A stretch of DNA of 64,000 bases, taken from the IMG/VR virus record IMGVR_UViG_3300042448_001752, positions 31,474 through 95,473 of that record. One strand, written 5' to 3'. Positions 17,701-25,975 of this stretch are shown in pieces; position 1 is the stretch's first letter; each line of letters begins with the position of its first letter. The translations under genes were made by a program, and so were the position numbers. Below the pieces are notes generated by a model. It had not been told where the DNA came from. It did no database searches and was given only the letters and a program-made list of their open reading frames with translations. Source of the stretch: a virus.

Positions 17701-20700
17701 GTGTAAGTAATTTTAGAAATTTTAGTGAGACACCATATACTGAAGCCGCGTACCTTTTCTTAAATAGTTTACCATTGTCTACTCTACGAGAAAAGTATAA
17801 AACAAAAAATGAGTCTGATGATTTAAATTATATTTTTGCAACACTGAATAAATTTGGTGGAGTACATAAAATACCATATTCTTGGGTTTTAAAATACGGT
17901 TCAATATGGCACCGTTATAAAAAGTATGTTGAAACTGGCGTTGATATTATAGGGGTTTCTTGGGCTAATTTTGATTATCTTAATAACTATGACCCTGTTA
18001 ATAGTTTACCATCAACAATGTATACATTTAGTGCTAGTACTCAAATTGGTATTGTTGATATTGTTTTAGAGAATAATGTAACAATTGGTGGGGAAGTATC
18101 TACAACAATTAACACAGGATTTTATCCTAAATTAATTAATGATTTTAATGTCTTTTACCAAGGATTTGAAATTTTCTCGGCGTACACTAGTACCGCAATT
18201 CAAGAAGGAATTAAATCAGGGTTTACGTTAAATTATGTTGATAAAGCCATTATTAGCAAATCAGAAGGTTTTGACACTTCAATACCTAATAGAGATTTAA
18301 GAATATTTCCTTGGACAGTATCTGTAAATACTTTAGATAATATATCTTCATTTATATTCCCATCCCAAGGTTCATTAGTTAATCAAACAAACAATGAATG
18401 TTTTGACGCAAATACAGGAGAAATAAAATTTGAAGTTATGGGTAATAAGTCAATGTATGATGGTTCAGTTAGAACTTTTTGGACAGCACCCAATTACGGA
18501 TATTTTGATGATAGTAAAATAGTTAAGGTTAATCCGGACCAATACCTAAAAGAAATTTTTTCAGGAAAAAGTTTTCAAGAAAATTATTCATTAAATGGCG
18601 TAATTACTCAATATTCAAATATTAGTGAAATGTTTTCTGTTTTCGAAAAGGATGTTTTAGATTTATTTGAAGTTGAGTTTTTAAATTTTTCAAAATCAAA
18701 ATATGATTATAGTTCGGAAGGTGTCGGTGCAAATGATTCCAATACCGCTAAATTGTTTAAGAACTTTCAAGTTTTAATGATTGAGTTGATGAAGCAACCT
18801 AAAATAACAGGGTCAACAGGTGAAGATTATGTAAGAAATGCTCAATCTGCACAACTTACAAATATTACTAATCTATTAACTAGATTTATTAATAATGATG
18901 TTGTATTTAAAAACGGAAATCCGTCTAACTACGATAAAAAATTATTTTATACGTTCTCAAACTATGATATTACCGACCCATATATTTTGGACAAATACAC
19001 ACTATTAACGCCAAACGCAGTTCCTGTAAATGGTGGAACAACTACATTATCTTCATCAAAAAGTTTATACCCTAATGAGTGGACTACATTAGAAACTTAT
19101 GTTGGTTTTTCAGAAATCCCGCAATTAGTTTATGGAAATAACGGTTCATACATTACTGACTTTTTTGTTGACTTAAACATTTCTTTTACGGTTAATAATA
19201 TAATTAATTTTTCACCAATAATTAAAATTTATGCGACTCAGAAATTAAAAGAGTCCACGATGAATAAAAAAAAATTCATTGGTTTAATGGATGAGTATTT
19301 GAAAAAGTCTTTAGATTTTAAAAATAAAATATTTAATAATTTAATTATTAAACTACAAAAAGCTTTACCCGATGTTAATAACACAGTACAAACGACAATT
19401 GATTCTGTTTTAGAGGGACCACAAACAAAGGTTGAATTATGGGAATCATTTAAGGCAATAAATGATAAATGGATTTCAGGTAATGATTTTAAAACTAAAA
19501 CATTATTTGAGGATGTTTTATTGTTAGATAGAGCGAGTAGAAATATTGGTGATAAGATATTGGTTGATGTTTTTAAATTAAAAAACAGATTAATTAATAT
19601 AAACCCTAAAGCGACAATGCTTAGTTTTGTACAATCAATATTAGTTGAAAATAACTTTGTTGTAATGAATTTACCGTCATATGTTAATTTCTATAATGTA
19701 CAAGATGCGGTTAAAAACCCAAAACCAAAGGTTGAAGGAACATTAGAGTTTGCTAATACACTATTTGGAACTTTCATGAACGTTGATTATAGAGAATCAA
19801 GTGCTAAAATGGTTTGTTTCTTTGGTGGTAAACCAAGTGAACAATTAGATTTAAAAAACAATGTTGATTTTAGATATAGAAATGACGCGTTTGATTTAAG
19901 AAGAGCTAGTGATAATCCGTTAGTTGAAGATTTAACTAATAAGAATGATTGGGATAAATCAAATAAAGTTGTAGGGTTTAATGTTGATATTGGACCTCAA
20001 AATCAGTCTATGTTTTATGGGTTTACTGTTTCCCAAGATGCTGGTCAAGCCACTGCAGAATCTCTTGAAGTGTTAAATCAAATGGCCAATCAAGGTGGTA
20101 ATAGGGGAGGTGCAACACAAAGTAACTCATTATATAACCTATACAAAAATAGAAGTTATTCTTGTAATGTATCCATGATGGGTAATGCTATGATACAACC
20201 AACAATGTACTTTAATTTAAGATACGTCCCAATGTTTAGTGGGCCTTATATGATTACAAGTGTTAATCATAGTATATCACCAGGTAGTTTTGAAACAATT
20301 ATTGAAGGTATTAGACAACCAACCGCATCATTACCTAAAATTGATAATTATTTACAAACATTAAAAACTAATTTATTACAATCTATTATTGAAAAGAATA
20401 AACTTGATACTCAGAAAAAAAATGCGGAAACAAAAGTTAATAGTACTAATGTAATTGGTCAGTCAACTGAGGTTAATAACCAAGCAACACAACAAGATAG
20501 CACCACAGCAAATGATACTATTCAGGAAACTTGTCAACCAAACTCTAAATATGCTCAATGGACACCATTAACAGGGCCGTCAATAACAACATTAAATTAT
20601 AAAAGTGTTATTGGTACTATTGTTAGTCTAACGAATGATGTTAAATTACAAAAAGTTATTTTTTCCTCAATTTATATATCGTCAAATAATAATAACACCT

Positions 20701-21479
20701 TAACAACTTATGAGAATAACTTTGCGGGTATAACTATAGACCAAGATTGGGGTCAATCATCTACTTATTTTGTTGATAAATATTTTTATTGTTCAAGCCA
20801 AAATGTACCTAACGCCACATTCTCAGACTCAACTCAATCAGTCAAATTTTTAGTTGAAAGATGGTCACAAAGAATGAGTTTATTATCCAATGACAGTGCA
20901 TCGGAAATTGCTAAATTTTGGATATTAAATGCTAACACATCTGTTACTGATAAAAAATTAAATCCTGTTAATGTTTACGACCAAATGTCGTCAATAGATA
21001 AAGGAAATATTGAAACTAAAGTACAATCGGCGATTAATGAGTTTAATACTCAAACGGGACAACTTAATGTGGGGTCAACACCACCAGTAACACCACCATT
21101 AATTGATACATACACTTACGCAGTAACAACACCACCATTATTTGAAAATTTAAAGGTTATTGTGGACCCATCGGTCGATGGACTAAGAAATATATTTCAA
21201 ATAGAGTATGGTTATAATATTACTGCGGAGTGTCATGAGGGTAGTGGTTCAGGACAACAATTTGGGACTAATTATGTTTCAACAAATAAACAAAAATTTG
21301 AAATTGATTTACAAGGGTTATTAACAGAATCTGGTTGTAATAATGTGTCGAAAAGTGAGTATACAGGAACTTATAAATACCAAATAACGGTATTTACTAA
21401 ACCTGTTAAACCTGATGGGTCACTTGATACGTCAAGAAACGATTTTTACAAAAGTTATCCTGTAACTTTCACTTTGTAA
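14739..21479 (+). CDS. Giant baseplate hub-like protein, 2246 aa
   Basis: The largest gene in the window, overlapping the gp53-like gene by 11 bases. Residues about 120-240 (LLGITSINIRQGLDFLPTIN, then YPLFHLTIKGYYGKAI and DTYSGNFKIDLKFYTYKYTI) look like a phage hub or tail beta-domain. A second conserved block at about residues 1800-1870 (SCNVSMMGNAMIQPTMYFNL, GPYMITSVNHSISPGSFETI) resembles the C-terminal part of hub proteins of the gpD/gp27 type. Long Asn/Lys-rich stretches fill the middle, with no catalytic motif found. The last 150 residues, after a Thr/Pro linker, look like an immunoglobulin-like domain. I infer a hub role from position and these two blocks; a fused gp27/gp5-like function without a lysozyme is possible. 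Confidence 0.6.
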   Translation: MVGDTENILVEFDYNNITIVDPNKVIDINGNAKERFIKQEDLVFYANLECKVLPRTKLAVGVANNDQIQTVSIATINFLKPGDKTFLDNSYTDEITGKNSVTGEGVNQPKKNSISNPNKPADFFLRQSINSGGKPGATDNGLLGITSINIRQGLDFLPTINVQLEDVKGKALFESGDNSPYAAFFNLPYPLFHLTIKGYYGKAIKLGLMLQSFSSRYDTYSGNFKIDLKFYTYKYTILSEITMAALTATPHMYKSRIKVQTTQGSTDSKFVKVEDGVVEGGYQKVKEMYSEYKSKGMIPDDFPEITLVQMQERIENFIKNVLDSFTKQNLDPLTNLDVYQKTLNDYSGNVYYFNGSSWFEKYMDKNTAFVLTNGNKVYTFKPEISLQNRVTAKAELDGYVKKYNELLDGNETVGANGSYKINNKTTKITIPNGIKSPDTFIPKPEITEKDIDLVQSYRLVKGVKTTPTDTQLAAYQAELIKNKVFNTPVIKNADGNIELIKDYYIFEGTNTFIDNIDKMGKKLKVFREQIQEELTKALSELLQSKDNGIGFVPNIRNVLAVVFANGEAFLRLMDDVHTKAWDKRDSTIRKNSIFNSQTAGASQDNLSSGNNKEQPIYPWPQMIKETSGTDGHEKFEIVYPGDSSVITQTKGFLADEWPEVEFVEEFIRGYVERTSPPSDSTASPNELTEPQRISVDAIEFPIKNDVYGNKEEVKFFYEIYERVLLTTFYSRLGRCNDFISDSDKVTTIIADAENINILKSLSNDNPFIIQKLKEYAYTGENFETVLRHISNEGLGESWQNFIRGIFNTKYIKNLVNNSSFEFINEQILKNSLSQPMVSLPSETQFAEYINDSTTSNEYDFADTYPFTNKNWVKKYLANSNTVLDEKSAFDTTQILTYTSDNKIITNIASYDSGKKPFTNFISEITVTPTEYSTTVGMKAFYETRKNDYKNQLFTEGNLKYNNYNGLVTSEQTVSMFNTPYFINAIQQGVSNFRNFSETPYTEAAYLFLNSLPLSTLREKYKTKNESDDLNYIFATLNKFGGVHKIPYSWVLKYGSIWHRYKKYVETGVDIIGVSWANFDYLNNYDPVNSLPSTMYTFSASTQIGIVDIVLENNVTIGGEVSTTINTGFYPKLINDFNVFYQGFEIFSAYTSTAIQEGIKSGFTLNYVDKAIISKSEGFDTSIPNRDLRIFPWTVSVNTLDNISSFIFPSQGSLVNQTNNECFDANTGEIKFEVMGNKSMYDGSVRTFWTAPNYGYFDDSKIVKVNPDQYLKEIFSGKSFQENYSLNGVITQYSNISEMFSVFEKDVLDLFEVEFLNFSKSKYDYSSEGVGANDSNTAKLFKNFQVLMIELMKQPKITGSTGEDYVRNAQSAQLTNITNLLTRFINNDVVFKNGNPSNYDKKLFYTFSNYDITDPYILDKYTLLTPNAVPVNGGTTTLSSSKSLYPNEWTTLETYVGFSEIPQLVYGNNGSYITDFFVDLNISFTVNNIINFSPIIKIYATQKLKESTMNKKKFIGLMDEYLKKSLDFKNKIFNNLIIKLQKALPDVNNTVQTTIDSVLEGPQTKVELWESFKAINDKWISGNDFKTKTLFEDVLLLDRASRNIGDKILVDVFKLKNRLININPKATMLSFVQSILVENNFVVMNLPSYVNFYNVQDAVKNPKPKVEGTLEFANTLFGTFMNVDYRESSAKMVCFFGGKPSEQLDLKNNVDFRYRNDAFDLRRASDNPLVEDLTNKNDWDKSNKVVGFNVDIGPQNQSMFYGFTVSQDAGQATAESLEVLNQMANQGGNRGGATQSNSLYNLYKNRSYSCNVSMMGNAMIQPTMYFNLRYVPMFSGPYMITSVNHSISPGSFETIIEGIRQPTASLPKIDNYLQTLKTNLLQSIIEKNKLDTQKKNAETKVNSTNVIGQSTEVNNQATQQDSTTANDTIQETCQPNSKYAQWTPLTGPSITTLNYKSVIGTIVSLTNDVKLQKVIFSSIYISSNNNNTLTTYENNFAGITIDQDWGQSSTYFVDKYFYCSSQNVPNATFSDSTQSVKFLVERWSQRMSLLSNDSASEIAKFWILNANTSVTDKKLNPVNVYDQMSSIDKGNIETKVQSAINEFNTQTGQLNVGSTPPVTPPLIDTYTYAVTTPPLFENLKVIVDPSVDGLRNIFQIEYGYNITAECHEGSGSGQQFGTNYVSTNKQKFEIDLQGLLTESGCNNVSKSEYTGTYKYQITVFTKPVKPDGSLDTSRNDFYKSYPVTFTL

Positions 21480-21497
21480 TTTTCTAATAATAAACGA

Positions 21498-21505
21498 TAT
21501 TTATA
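21498..21505 (+). promoter_or_regulatory. TATTTATA element upstream of the 74-aa gene
   Basis: Exact TATTTATA, 13 bases before the ATG at 21519, in a 39-base gap after the hub gene. Confidence 0.45.
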
Positions 21506-21518
21506 TATAAACACTATT

Positions 21519-21743
21519 ATGGACACAAAATTAATATTAGACAACTATTTAGGTAAAAACACCAGAAGCACTGAGAAAGACTTGGGTAATGGTTCTAAAC
21601 AAGTTTGCGATTTAGACACAGGAGATTGTTATACTATCAGAATGAAGGATGGTTTAATTGAAAGAGTTGACAATACAATGACAAAAAATAAAAAAATTCA
21701 GGTTGAAACTCTAACAGGAGTGAAACAACTTTTAAACGGGTAA
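21519..21743 (+). CDS. Small protein of unknown function, 74 aa
   Basis: Not recognised. A soluble, charged 74-aa protein with a central strand-rich stretch (KQVCDLDTGDCYTIRMKDG) carrying two Cys six residues apart. It has its own TATTTATA element and lies 4 bases before the next gene, so the two are probably co-transcribed and late-expressed. It could be a small virion or scaffold component. Confidence 0.65.
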   Translation: MDTKLILDNYLGKNTRSTEKDLGNGSKQVCDLDTGDCYTIRMKDGLIERVDNTMTKNKKIQVETLTGVKQLLNG

Positions 21744-21747
21744 TCAA

Positions 21748-22434
21748 ATGAAAAGAGTAGACAACAGAATTATTGAGGAAATCTCAAGATATAAATCAAT
21801 TAACGATTATATTTTTGAACAAGAGGCAACATTACCTCCACCACCTGAAGAAGGTATTTTACCTCCTGCAGACCCAAGTGCGTTACCACCACCTCCTGCT
21901 GATGCGGGGGCATTACCACCACCTCCTGGCATTGAACCACCTGCGGCACCTGGTGCAGTACCAACCCCTGTTGATGTTGCAACTGACCCTGATGTTGAAA
22001 AAGTTGGTGAAGAAAAAGGTAAGACTGAGGAACTTGATATTAGTGACTTAGTTAATTCCCAAAAACAAGTAGAAAAAAAACAAGAAGAATATTTTGATAA
22101 TTTATTCAAACATCTTACAGACTTAGAAGGTAAATTAGGTGAAATGGATAATATCATGAATAAGTTGAATGACTTAGAAATGAAAGTTGAGAAATATAGA
22201 GAAAAAACACCTCAAGAGAAATTAGAACTTAGAAGTTTAGATTCTGGTCCATTTAATCAAAAATTATCAGATTTCTTTGAAGATAAAGAAGAAGATATGG
22301 AAAAGTCGGGAAAAAATGAATATATTTTAACCCAAGATGAGGTTGAGGATTACTCACCAGTAGATATCAAAAAAACTTTTAGAAATTTTGAAGATTTGGA
22401 TAATCAAATCGATTCTTTCAAACAAGTCAAGTAA
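21748..22434 (+). CDS. Pro-rich, coiled-coil protein (structural or scaffold-like), 228 aa
   Basis: Not assigned to a family. After a short N-terminal helix (RIIEEISRYKSINDYIFEQ) residues 28-75 are almost only Pro, Ala, Gly and acidic residues, with runs of 3-4 Pro. Residues about 95-150 form a heptad-patterned coiled coil (NLFKHLTDLEGKLGEMDNI, NKLNDLEMKVEKYREK). The rest is acidic. This rod-like plan fits a scaffold or an internal linker protein. It is the last gene before a strong terminator and closes the first structural module. The Pro codons make this stretch locally GC-richer than its surroundings. Confidence 0.6.
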   Translation: MKRVDNRIIEEISRYKSINDYIFEQEATLPPPPEEGILPPADPSALPPPPADAGALPPPPGIEPPAAPGAVPTPVDVATDPDVEKVGEEKGKTEELDISDLVNSQKQVEKKQEEYFDNLFKHLTDLEGKLGEMDNIMNKLNDLEMKVEKYREKTPQEKLELRSLDSGPFNQKLSDFFEDKEEDMEKSGKNEYILTQDEVEDYSPVDIKKTFRNFEDLDNQIDSFKQVK

Positions 22435-22440
22435 AATATA

Positions 22441-22463
22441 AAACGGTCTTCGGACCGTTTTTA
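22441..22463 (+). terminator. Rho-independent terminator with a TTCG tetraloop
   Basis: A perfect 8-bp stem (AAACGGTC with GACCGTTT) closed by a stable TTCG loop and followed by T-rich sequence, 6 bases after the stop of the Pro-rich gene. It separates the structural module from the replication module. Confidence 0.92.
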
Positions 22464-22476
22464 GTTTAAAATTTAT

Positions 22477-22505
22477 TTGACAAATACTCAGATTGTACTT
22501 ATACT
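22477..22505 (+). promoter_or_regulatory. Consensus-like promoter TTGACA-17-TATACT ahead of the SSB gene
   Basis: TTGACA (22477-22482) and TATACT (22500-22505) are separated by exactly 17 bases. This is one base from the housekeeping sigma-70 consensus of most bacteria. It lies between a terminator and the SSB gene, with about 30 bases of A/T-rich leader. The structural genes lack such a pair and carry TATTTATA instead, so this is a candidate early or middle promoter. The TTTG at 22476-22479 would also suit the -33 box of Bacteroidota sigma factors. Confidence 0.65.
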
Positions 22506-22540
22506 TATGATAATATAAATCATTAAATACTTTAACAACT

Positions 22541-23392
22541 ATGGCGACAAATTCATTAGACGCAGTTTTGGCTCAATACGAGCAGGCAAAACAAGGTGGT
22601 TCTTCTAACACCTCAAAATTTACACAAGAAGAAAGAATGAAAAAATACTTTGCAGCTATCCTTAAAGATACTGAAAAACAAGGGCAACGAAGACTACGTA
22701 TTTTACCAACACCCGATGGTTCTTCACCATTTAAAGAAGTTTGGTATCACGAAATTCAAGTTGACGGTAAATTTCAAAAATTTTATGACCCGGGTAAGAA
22801 TGACAACGAGCGTTCACCATTGAATGAAGTTTATGAAGAACTACGCTCAACAGGAAAAGAGTCTGACAAAGAATTGGCAAAACAATATTTATCTCGTAAA
22901 TTTTACATTGTTAAAGTTATGGACCGTGATAACGAGTCTGATGGGGTTAAGTTTTGGAGATTCAAACACAACTACAAAAATGAGGGGATTTTAGATAAGA
23001 TTATTCCTATTTGGAGAGCTAAAGGTGATATTACTGACCCTGATAACGGTCGTGACATTATTCTTGAATTAACCAAAGCAAAAACACCTAAAGGTGCCAC
23101 TTACACAGTTATTCAAACTGTTATGTATGATGACCCAACTCCTGTACACGAAAATAAACAAACCGCGGATTCTTGGATTAATGATGAGTTAACATGGGAA
23201 GATGTTTATTCTAAAAAACCTGAAGAATACCTTGAAGCTATTGCTCGTGGAGAAACACCACGTTGGGATTCTGACAAAGGCGGTTTTGTATACGAAAACA
23301 ATCTTGAGACAACAACATCTTTTGGTGGTAAAACTGAACCAATCGTTGACCCACAAGCAAATGATGATAGTGACACCGAATTACCTTTCTAA
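22541..23392 (+). CDS. gp32: Single-stranded DNA-binding protein (T4 gp32-like, without zinc ligands)
   Basis: Binds single-stranded DNA in replication and recombination and recruits partners through an acidic tail. The 283-aa length, the N-terminal charged helix (TQEERMKKYF), the core LRILPTPDGSSPFKEVWYHE and YIVKVMDRDNESDGVKFWRF, and the acidic end finishing DTELPF all match the gp32 family (T4 gp32 is 301 aa). Unlike T4 gp32, whose core is held by a zinc bound through three Cys and one His, this protein contains no Cys at all, so the zinc module is missing. It heads the replication module under a sigma-70-like promoter and is followed by its own terminator. Confidence 0.9.
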   Translation: MATNSLDAVLAQYEQAKQGGSSNTSKFTQEERMKKYFAAILKDTEKQGQRRLRILPTPDGSSPFKEVWYHEIQVDGKFQKFYDPGKNDNERSPLNEVYEELRSTGKESDKELAKQYLSRKFYIVKVMDRDNESDGVKFWRFKHNYKNEGILDKIIPIWRAKGDITDPDNGRDIILELTKAKTPKGATYTVIQTVMYDDPTPVHENKQTADSWINDELTWEDVYSKKPEEYLEAIARGETPRWDSDKGGFVYENNLETTTSFGGKTEPIVDPQANDDSDTELPF

Positions 23393-23404
23393 TTAAACTT
23401 TAAC

Positions 23405-23438
23405 ATAGACACTTGGTATTACTGAGTGTCTATTTTTT
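23405..23438 (+). terminator. Rho-independent terminator after the SSB gene
   Basis: A perfect 9-bp stem (ATAGACACT with AGTGTCTAT), 11-base loop and T-run. It probably allows extra SSB transcripts to end before uvsX, with read-through for the rest. Confidence 0.85.
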
Positions 23439-23471
23439 ATAGTTCAAAACAATAATTTAATTTAACCTAAC

Positions 23472-24455
23472 ATGGCAATAAGAAAAAGAGAAATATCTTT
23501 GGATACAATCAAAGATAAGTTCTCAACAAAAACAAAATACAAAACAGAAAGTTTTTATAATTGTGGTGAGGCTTTTATGAATGCTTGCGGATTACCTGGA
23601 CCTGTAATGGGGGGTATTAATATGTTCTTGGGACATTCAAACACCTCAAAAACAACTGCAATGATATTAGCGGCGGCAGATGCTCAGAAAAAAGGACATT
23701 TACCTGTTCTTATTATAACGGAAAAAAAATGGTCTTGGGAACACGCTATTGAATTGGGATTACAAGCCGAAAAAAATGACCTTGGTGAGTATGATGGTAT
23801 GTTTATCTTTAATGACTCATTTGATGTTATTGAACAAGCAACTAATTTTATTAATGATATTCTTGATGCTCAAGAGAAAGGGGATATCCCTTATAGTATA
23901 TTATTTTTATGGGATTCAATAGGTAGTATTCCTTGTCAGATGACTTTTGATGGTAAAGGTGGTGGAATGCACTCCGCTAAAGTGTTGGCGGATAAAATTG
24001 GATTGGGAATTCATTCTCGCATCTCAAAATCAAAAAAAGAAGATTATCCGTATTATAATACTTTAGTTATTTTAAACCAACCATGGGTGGAATTAGCGGA
24101 TAACCCTTTTGGTCAACCTGAAATTCGTGCCAAAGGTGGGACCGCGGTATGGTTAGCAAGTAGTTTAATATTTTTATTTGGTAATCAGAAAAAAGCGGGT
24201 ATTAGTCATATTGACGCAACTAAAAATGGTAGAAAAGTGTCGTTTGCAATTAGAACCAAAATTTCTATTTTGAAAAATCACGTAAATGGTCTCGGTTATA
24301 AAGATGGTAAAATAGTTGCAGTGCCACAAGGTTATATTGCAGATACAAAAGAATCTTTAGATAACTATAAAAAAGAATATTCAGATTATTGGGAAACAAA
24401 ATTAGGGTATTCTGATTATTCTTTGGATGAATCTGAAGATGACTTTGACGAGTAA
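23472..24455 (+). CDS. uvsX: UvsX-type RecA/Rad51-like recombinase
   Basis: An ATP-dependent strand-exchange protein for recombination-dependent replication and repair. The 327-aa length is below T4 UvsX (391 aa). The Walker A loop is GHSNTSKT (residues 54-61), lacking the Gly normally before Lys; T4 UvsX likewise departs from the standard loop there. Walker B is ILFLWDS with Asp148. FDGKGGGMHSAKVL and later TKNGRKVSFAIRTKIS match the DNA-binding and core region of the family. It lies between the SSB and the exonuclease genes, the partners it works with. The acidic C-terminus (DESEDDFDE) is typical of recombinases. Confidence 0.9.
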   Translation: MAIRKREISLDTIKDKFSTKTKYKTESFYNCGEAFMNACGLPGPVMGGINMFLGHSNTSKTTAMILAAADAQKKGHLPVLIITEKKWSWEHAIELGLQAEKNDLGEYDGMFIFNDSFDVIEQATNFINDILDAQEKGDIPYSILFLWDSIGSIPCQMTFDGKGGGMHSAKVLADKIGLGIHSRISKSKKEDYPYYNTLVILNQPWVELADNPFGQPEIRAKGGTAVWLASSLIFLFGNQKKAGISHIDATKNGRKVSFAIRTKISILKNHVNGLGYKDGKIVAVPQGYIADTKESLDNYKKEYSDYWETKLGYSDYSLDESEDDFDE

Positions 24456-24486
24456 AAAATATTTTCAAAATACTTAAAAATTTTAA

Positions 24487-25491
24487 ATGGTCAAAACATT
24501 AATTGTTGATGGTAACAATTTATTAAAAATAGGATTTCACGGAGTTAAAGATTTTTACCACAACGGAAAACACATAGGAGGGTTATGGCATTTTATCAAC
24601 ACAATTAGACGGTTTATTGACGAACAAAATTTTGATAAGGTTGTTGTTATATGGGATGGGGATGATAACTCTTCTACCCGCAAACTTATTTACCCTCAGT
24701 ATAAAAAAAAACTACTTATAACCGAAGATTTTAAAGACCAATCTTTTGGAGAACAAAAAGAGAGAGTTAAACAATATTTGGAGGAATGTTATATAAGACA
24801 AATTGAAGTAGATAATAACGAAGGTGACGATTTGATTGCGTACTACTGCCAAATATCTGAAGACGAAATTAAAACTATTTTTTCGGGAGATAAAGATTTG
24901 ACACAACTTATCTCAGATAAGGTTTCGGTCTATTCCCCAAACTCAAAACAAGTGTATAAAAATGGGGATAAAATAAAGATTCAATTCCATGAATTTCCGC
25001 ATCAGAATATTAAAACATATAAAATATTATCGGGTGATAAGTCAGATAATATAGATGGAATTTATTATTTGGGCGAAAAAACTTTAGTTAAATTATTTCC
25101 TGAATTGCTTGACCAAACGGTAACTATTACCGATATTTTAATAAAGGCAGAAACTCTTTTAAAAGAAGATAAAGGTAATAAATCTTTACAAAATTTATTA
25201 TCAGGTAAAACTAAAACAGGAGTATACGGTGAAGAATTTTTTATTATTAATGAAAAAATAATAGATTTATCAAAACCATTAATCACCGATGAAGCAAAAG
25301 AATTAGTTGAACTATATTATCGAGAAAGTTTAGACCCTGATGGGAGAGGGTATAGGAATCTTTTAAAGATGATGATGGAAGACGGGTTCTTTAAATTCCT
25401 ACCAAAAGTAGATGATGCTTGGGTTGACTTTGTTCGTCCATACATGAAATTAACAAGAAAAGAAAAAAAAAATTACAAACAAATAAAATAA
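24487..25491 (+). CDS. rnh: 5'-3' exonuclease / RNase H of the FEN family (T4 Rnh-like)
   Basis: A flap endonuclease-type enzyme that removes RNA primers and flaps during lagging-strand synthesis. The metal-binding acidic residues lie in the family order: Asp8 (IVDGNN), Asp57 (VIWDGDD), Glu112, Asp114 and Asp115 (NNEGDDLIAYY), Asp135 and Asp137 (FSGDKDL), Asp184 and Asp187 (SGDKSDNI). The helix-hairpin-helix after SDNIDG begins at about residue 190. The length, 334 aa, is close to T4 Rnh (305 aa). It follows uvsX by 31 bases and precedes an unknown gene by 2 bases. Confidence 0.9.
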   Translation: MVKTLIVDGNNLLKIGFHGVKDFYHNGKHIGGLWHFINTIRRFIDEQNFDKVVVIWDGDDNSSTRKLIYPQYKKKLLITEDFKDQSFGEQKERVKQYLEECYIRQIEVDNNEGDDLIAYYCQISEDEIKTIFSGDKDLTQLISDKVSVYSPNSKQVYKNGDKIKIQFHEFPHQNIKTYKILSGDKSDNIDGIYYLGEKTLVKLFPELLDQTVTITDILIKAETLLKEDKGNKSLQNLLSGKTKTGVYGEEFFIINEKIIDLSKPLITDEAKELVELYYRESLDPDGRGYRNLLKMMMEDGFFKFLPKVDDAWVDFVRPYMKLTRKEKKNYKQIK

Positions 25492-25493
25492 AT

Positions 25494-25946
25494 ATGAAAG
25501 AACAAGAATCAACAAAATTAGAATTTTTAATGATGGTAAATGATAATATCATTGTACAAAGATATTTTAATGTTAGAAACTTTAACCCTGACGGTAAAAA
25601 CTCATTAGAGTTTTATAACCTGTTGGCTAATTTTAGTTATGATATTAAGTATCAACTAAAAATGAAAACCGCATCATACATGATTGACAATCATTATGAA
25701 ATTATTAACAATCCTACAATATTAGATACATCGTATATTGATGGTCCTGAATATTTTAATGTGTATATTAAGATGGGTGATGTGACAATTTGTCAGAGAC
25801 AGTTCGACGCAAAAATATACCCACCTAAGATAAGATACACCGTAGACGTACGCCCACACCTAAAAAATTTACTTATGTCTTTGACTGACATTTTTTCATC
25901 TGAAAATTTAACACTCGAGTACCTTGGACTTCCTTTAAAAGGGTAA
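25494..25946 (+). CDS. Protein of unknown function in the replication module, 150 aa
   Basis: Not recognised. A 150-aa soluble protein placed 2 bases after the exonuclease gene and just before the helicase. It has a mixed strand/helix pattern (IIVQRYFNVRNF near residue 20, YFNVYIKMGDVTICQRQFD near 85) and a helical end (HLKNLLMSLTDIFSS). The slot resembles that of T4 accessory proteins such as the helicase loader gp59 or late-transcription factor gp33, but I see no specific match to either. A replication or transcription accessory role is inferred from position only. Confidence 0.75.
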   Translation: MKEQESTKLEFLMMVNDNIIVQRYFNVRNFNPDGKNSLEFYNLLANFSYDIKYQLKMKTASYMIDNHYEIINNPTILDTSYIDGPEYFNVYIKMGDVTICQRQFDAKIYPPKIRYTVDVRPHLKNLLMSLTDIFSSENLTLEYLGLPLKG

Positions 25947-25954
25947 TATTTATC
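25947..25954 (+). promoter_or_regulatory. TATTTATC element upstream of the helicase gene
   Basis: TATTTATC directly after the stop codon of the upstream gene and 21 bases before the helicase ATG. It is the only member of this motif family inside the replication module, so it may be chance or may give late helicase expression. Confidence 0.3.
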
Positions 25955-25975
25955 AAATACAACAATGAAAAAACT

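Noticed and set aside
21800-22157. Open frames on both strands across the Pro-rich segment
   Set aside because: Caused by the repetitive Pro codons; the forward frame continues into a good coiled coil and follows the upstream gene by 4 bases.
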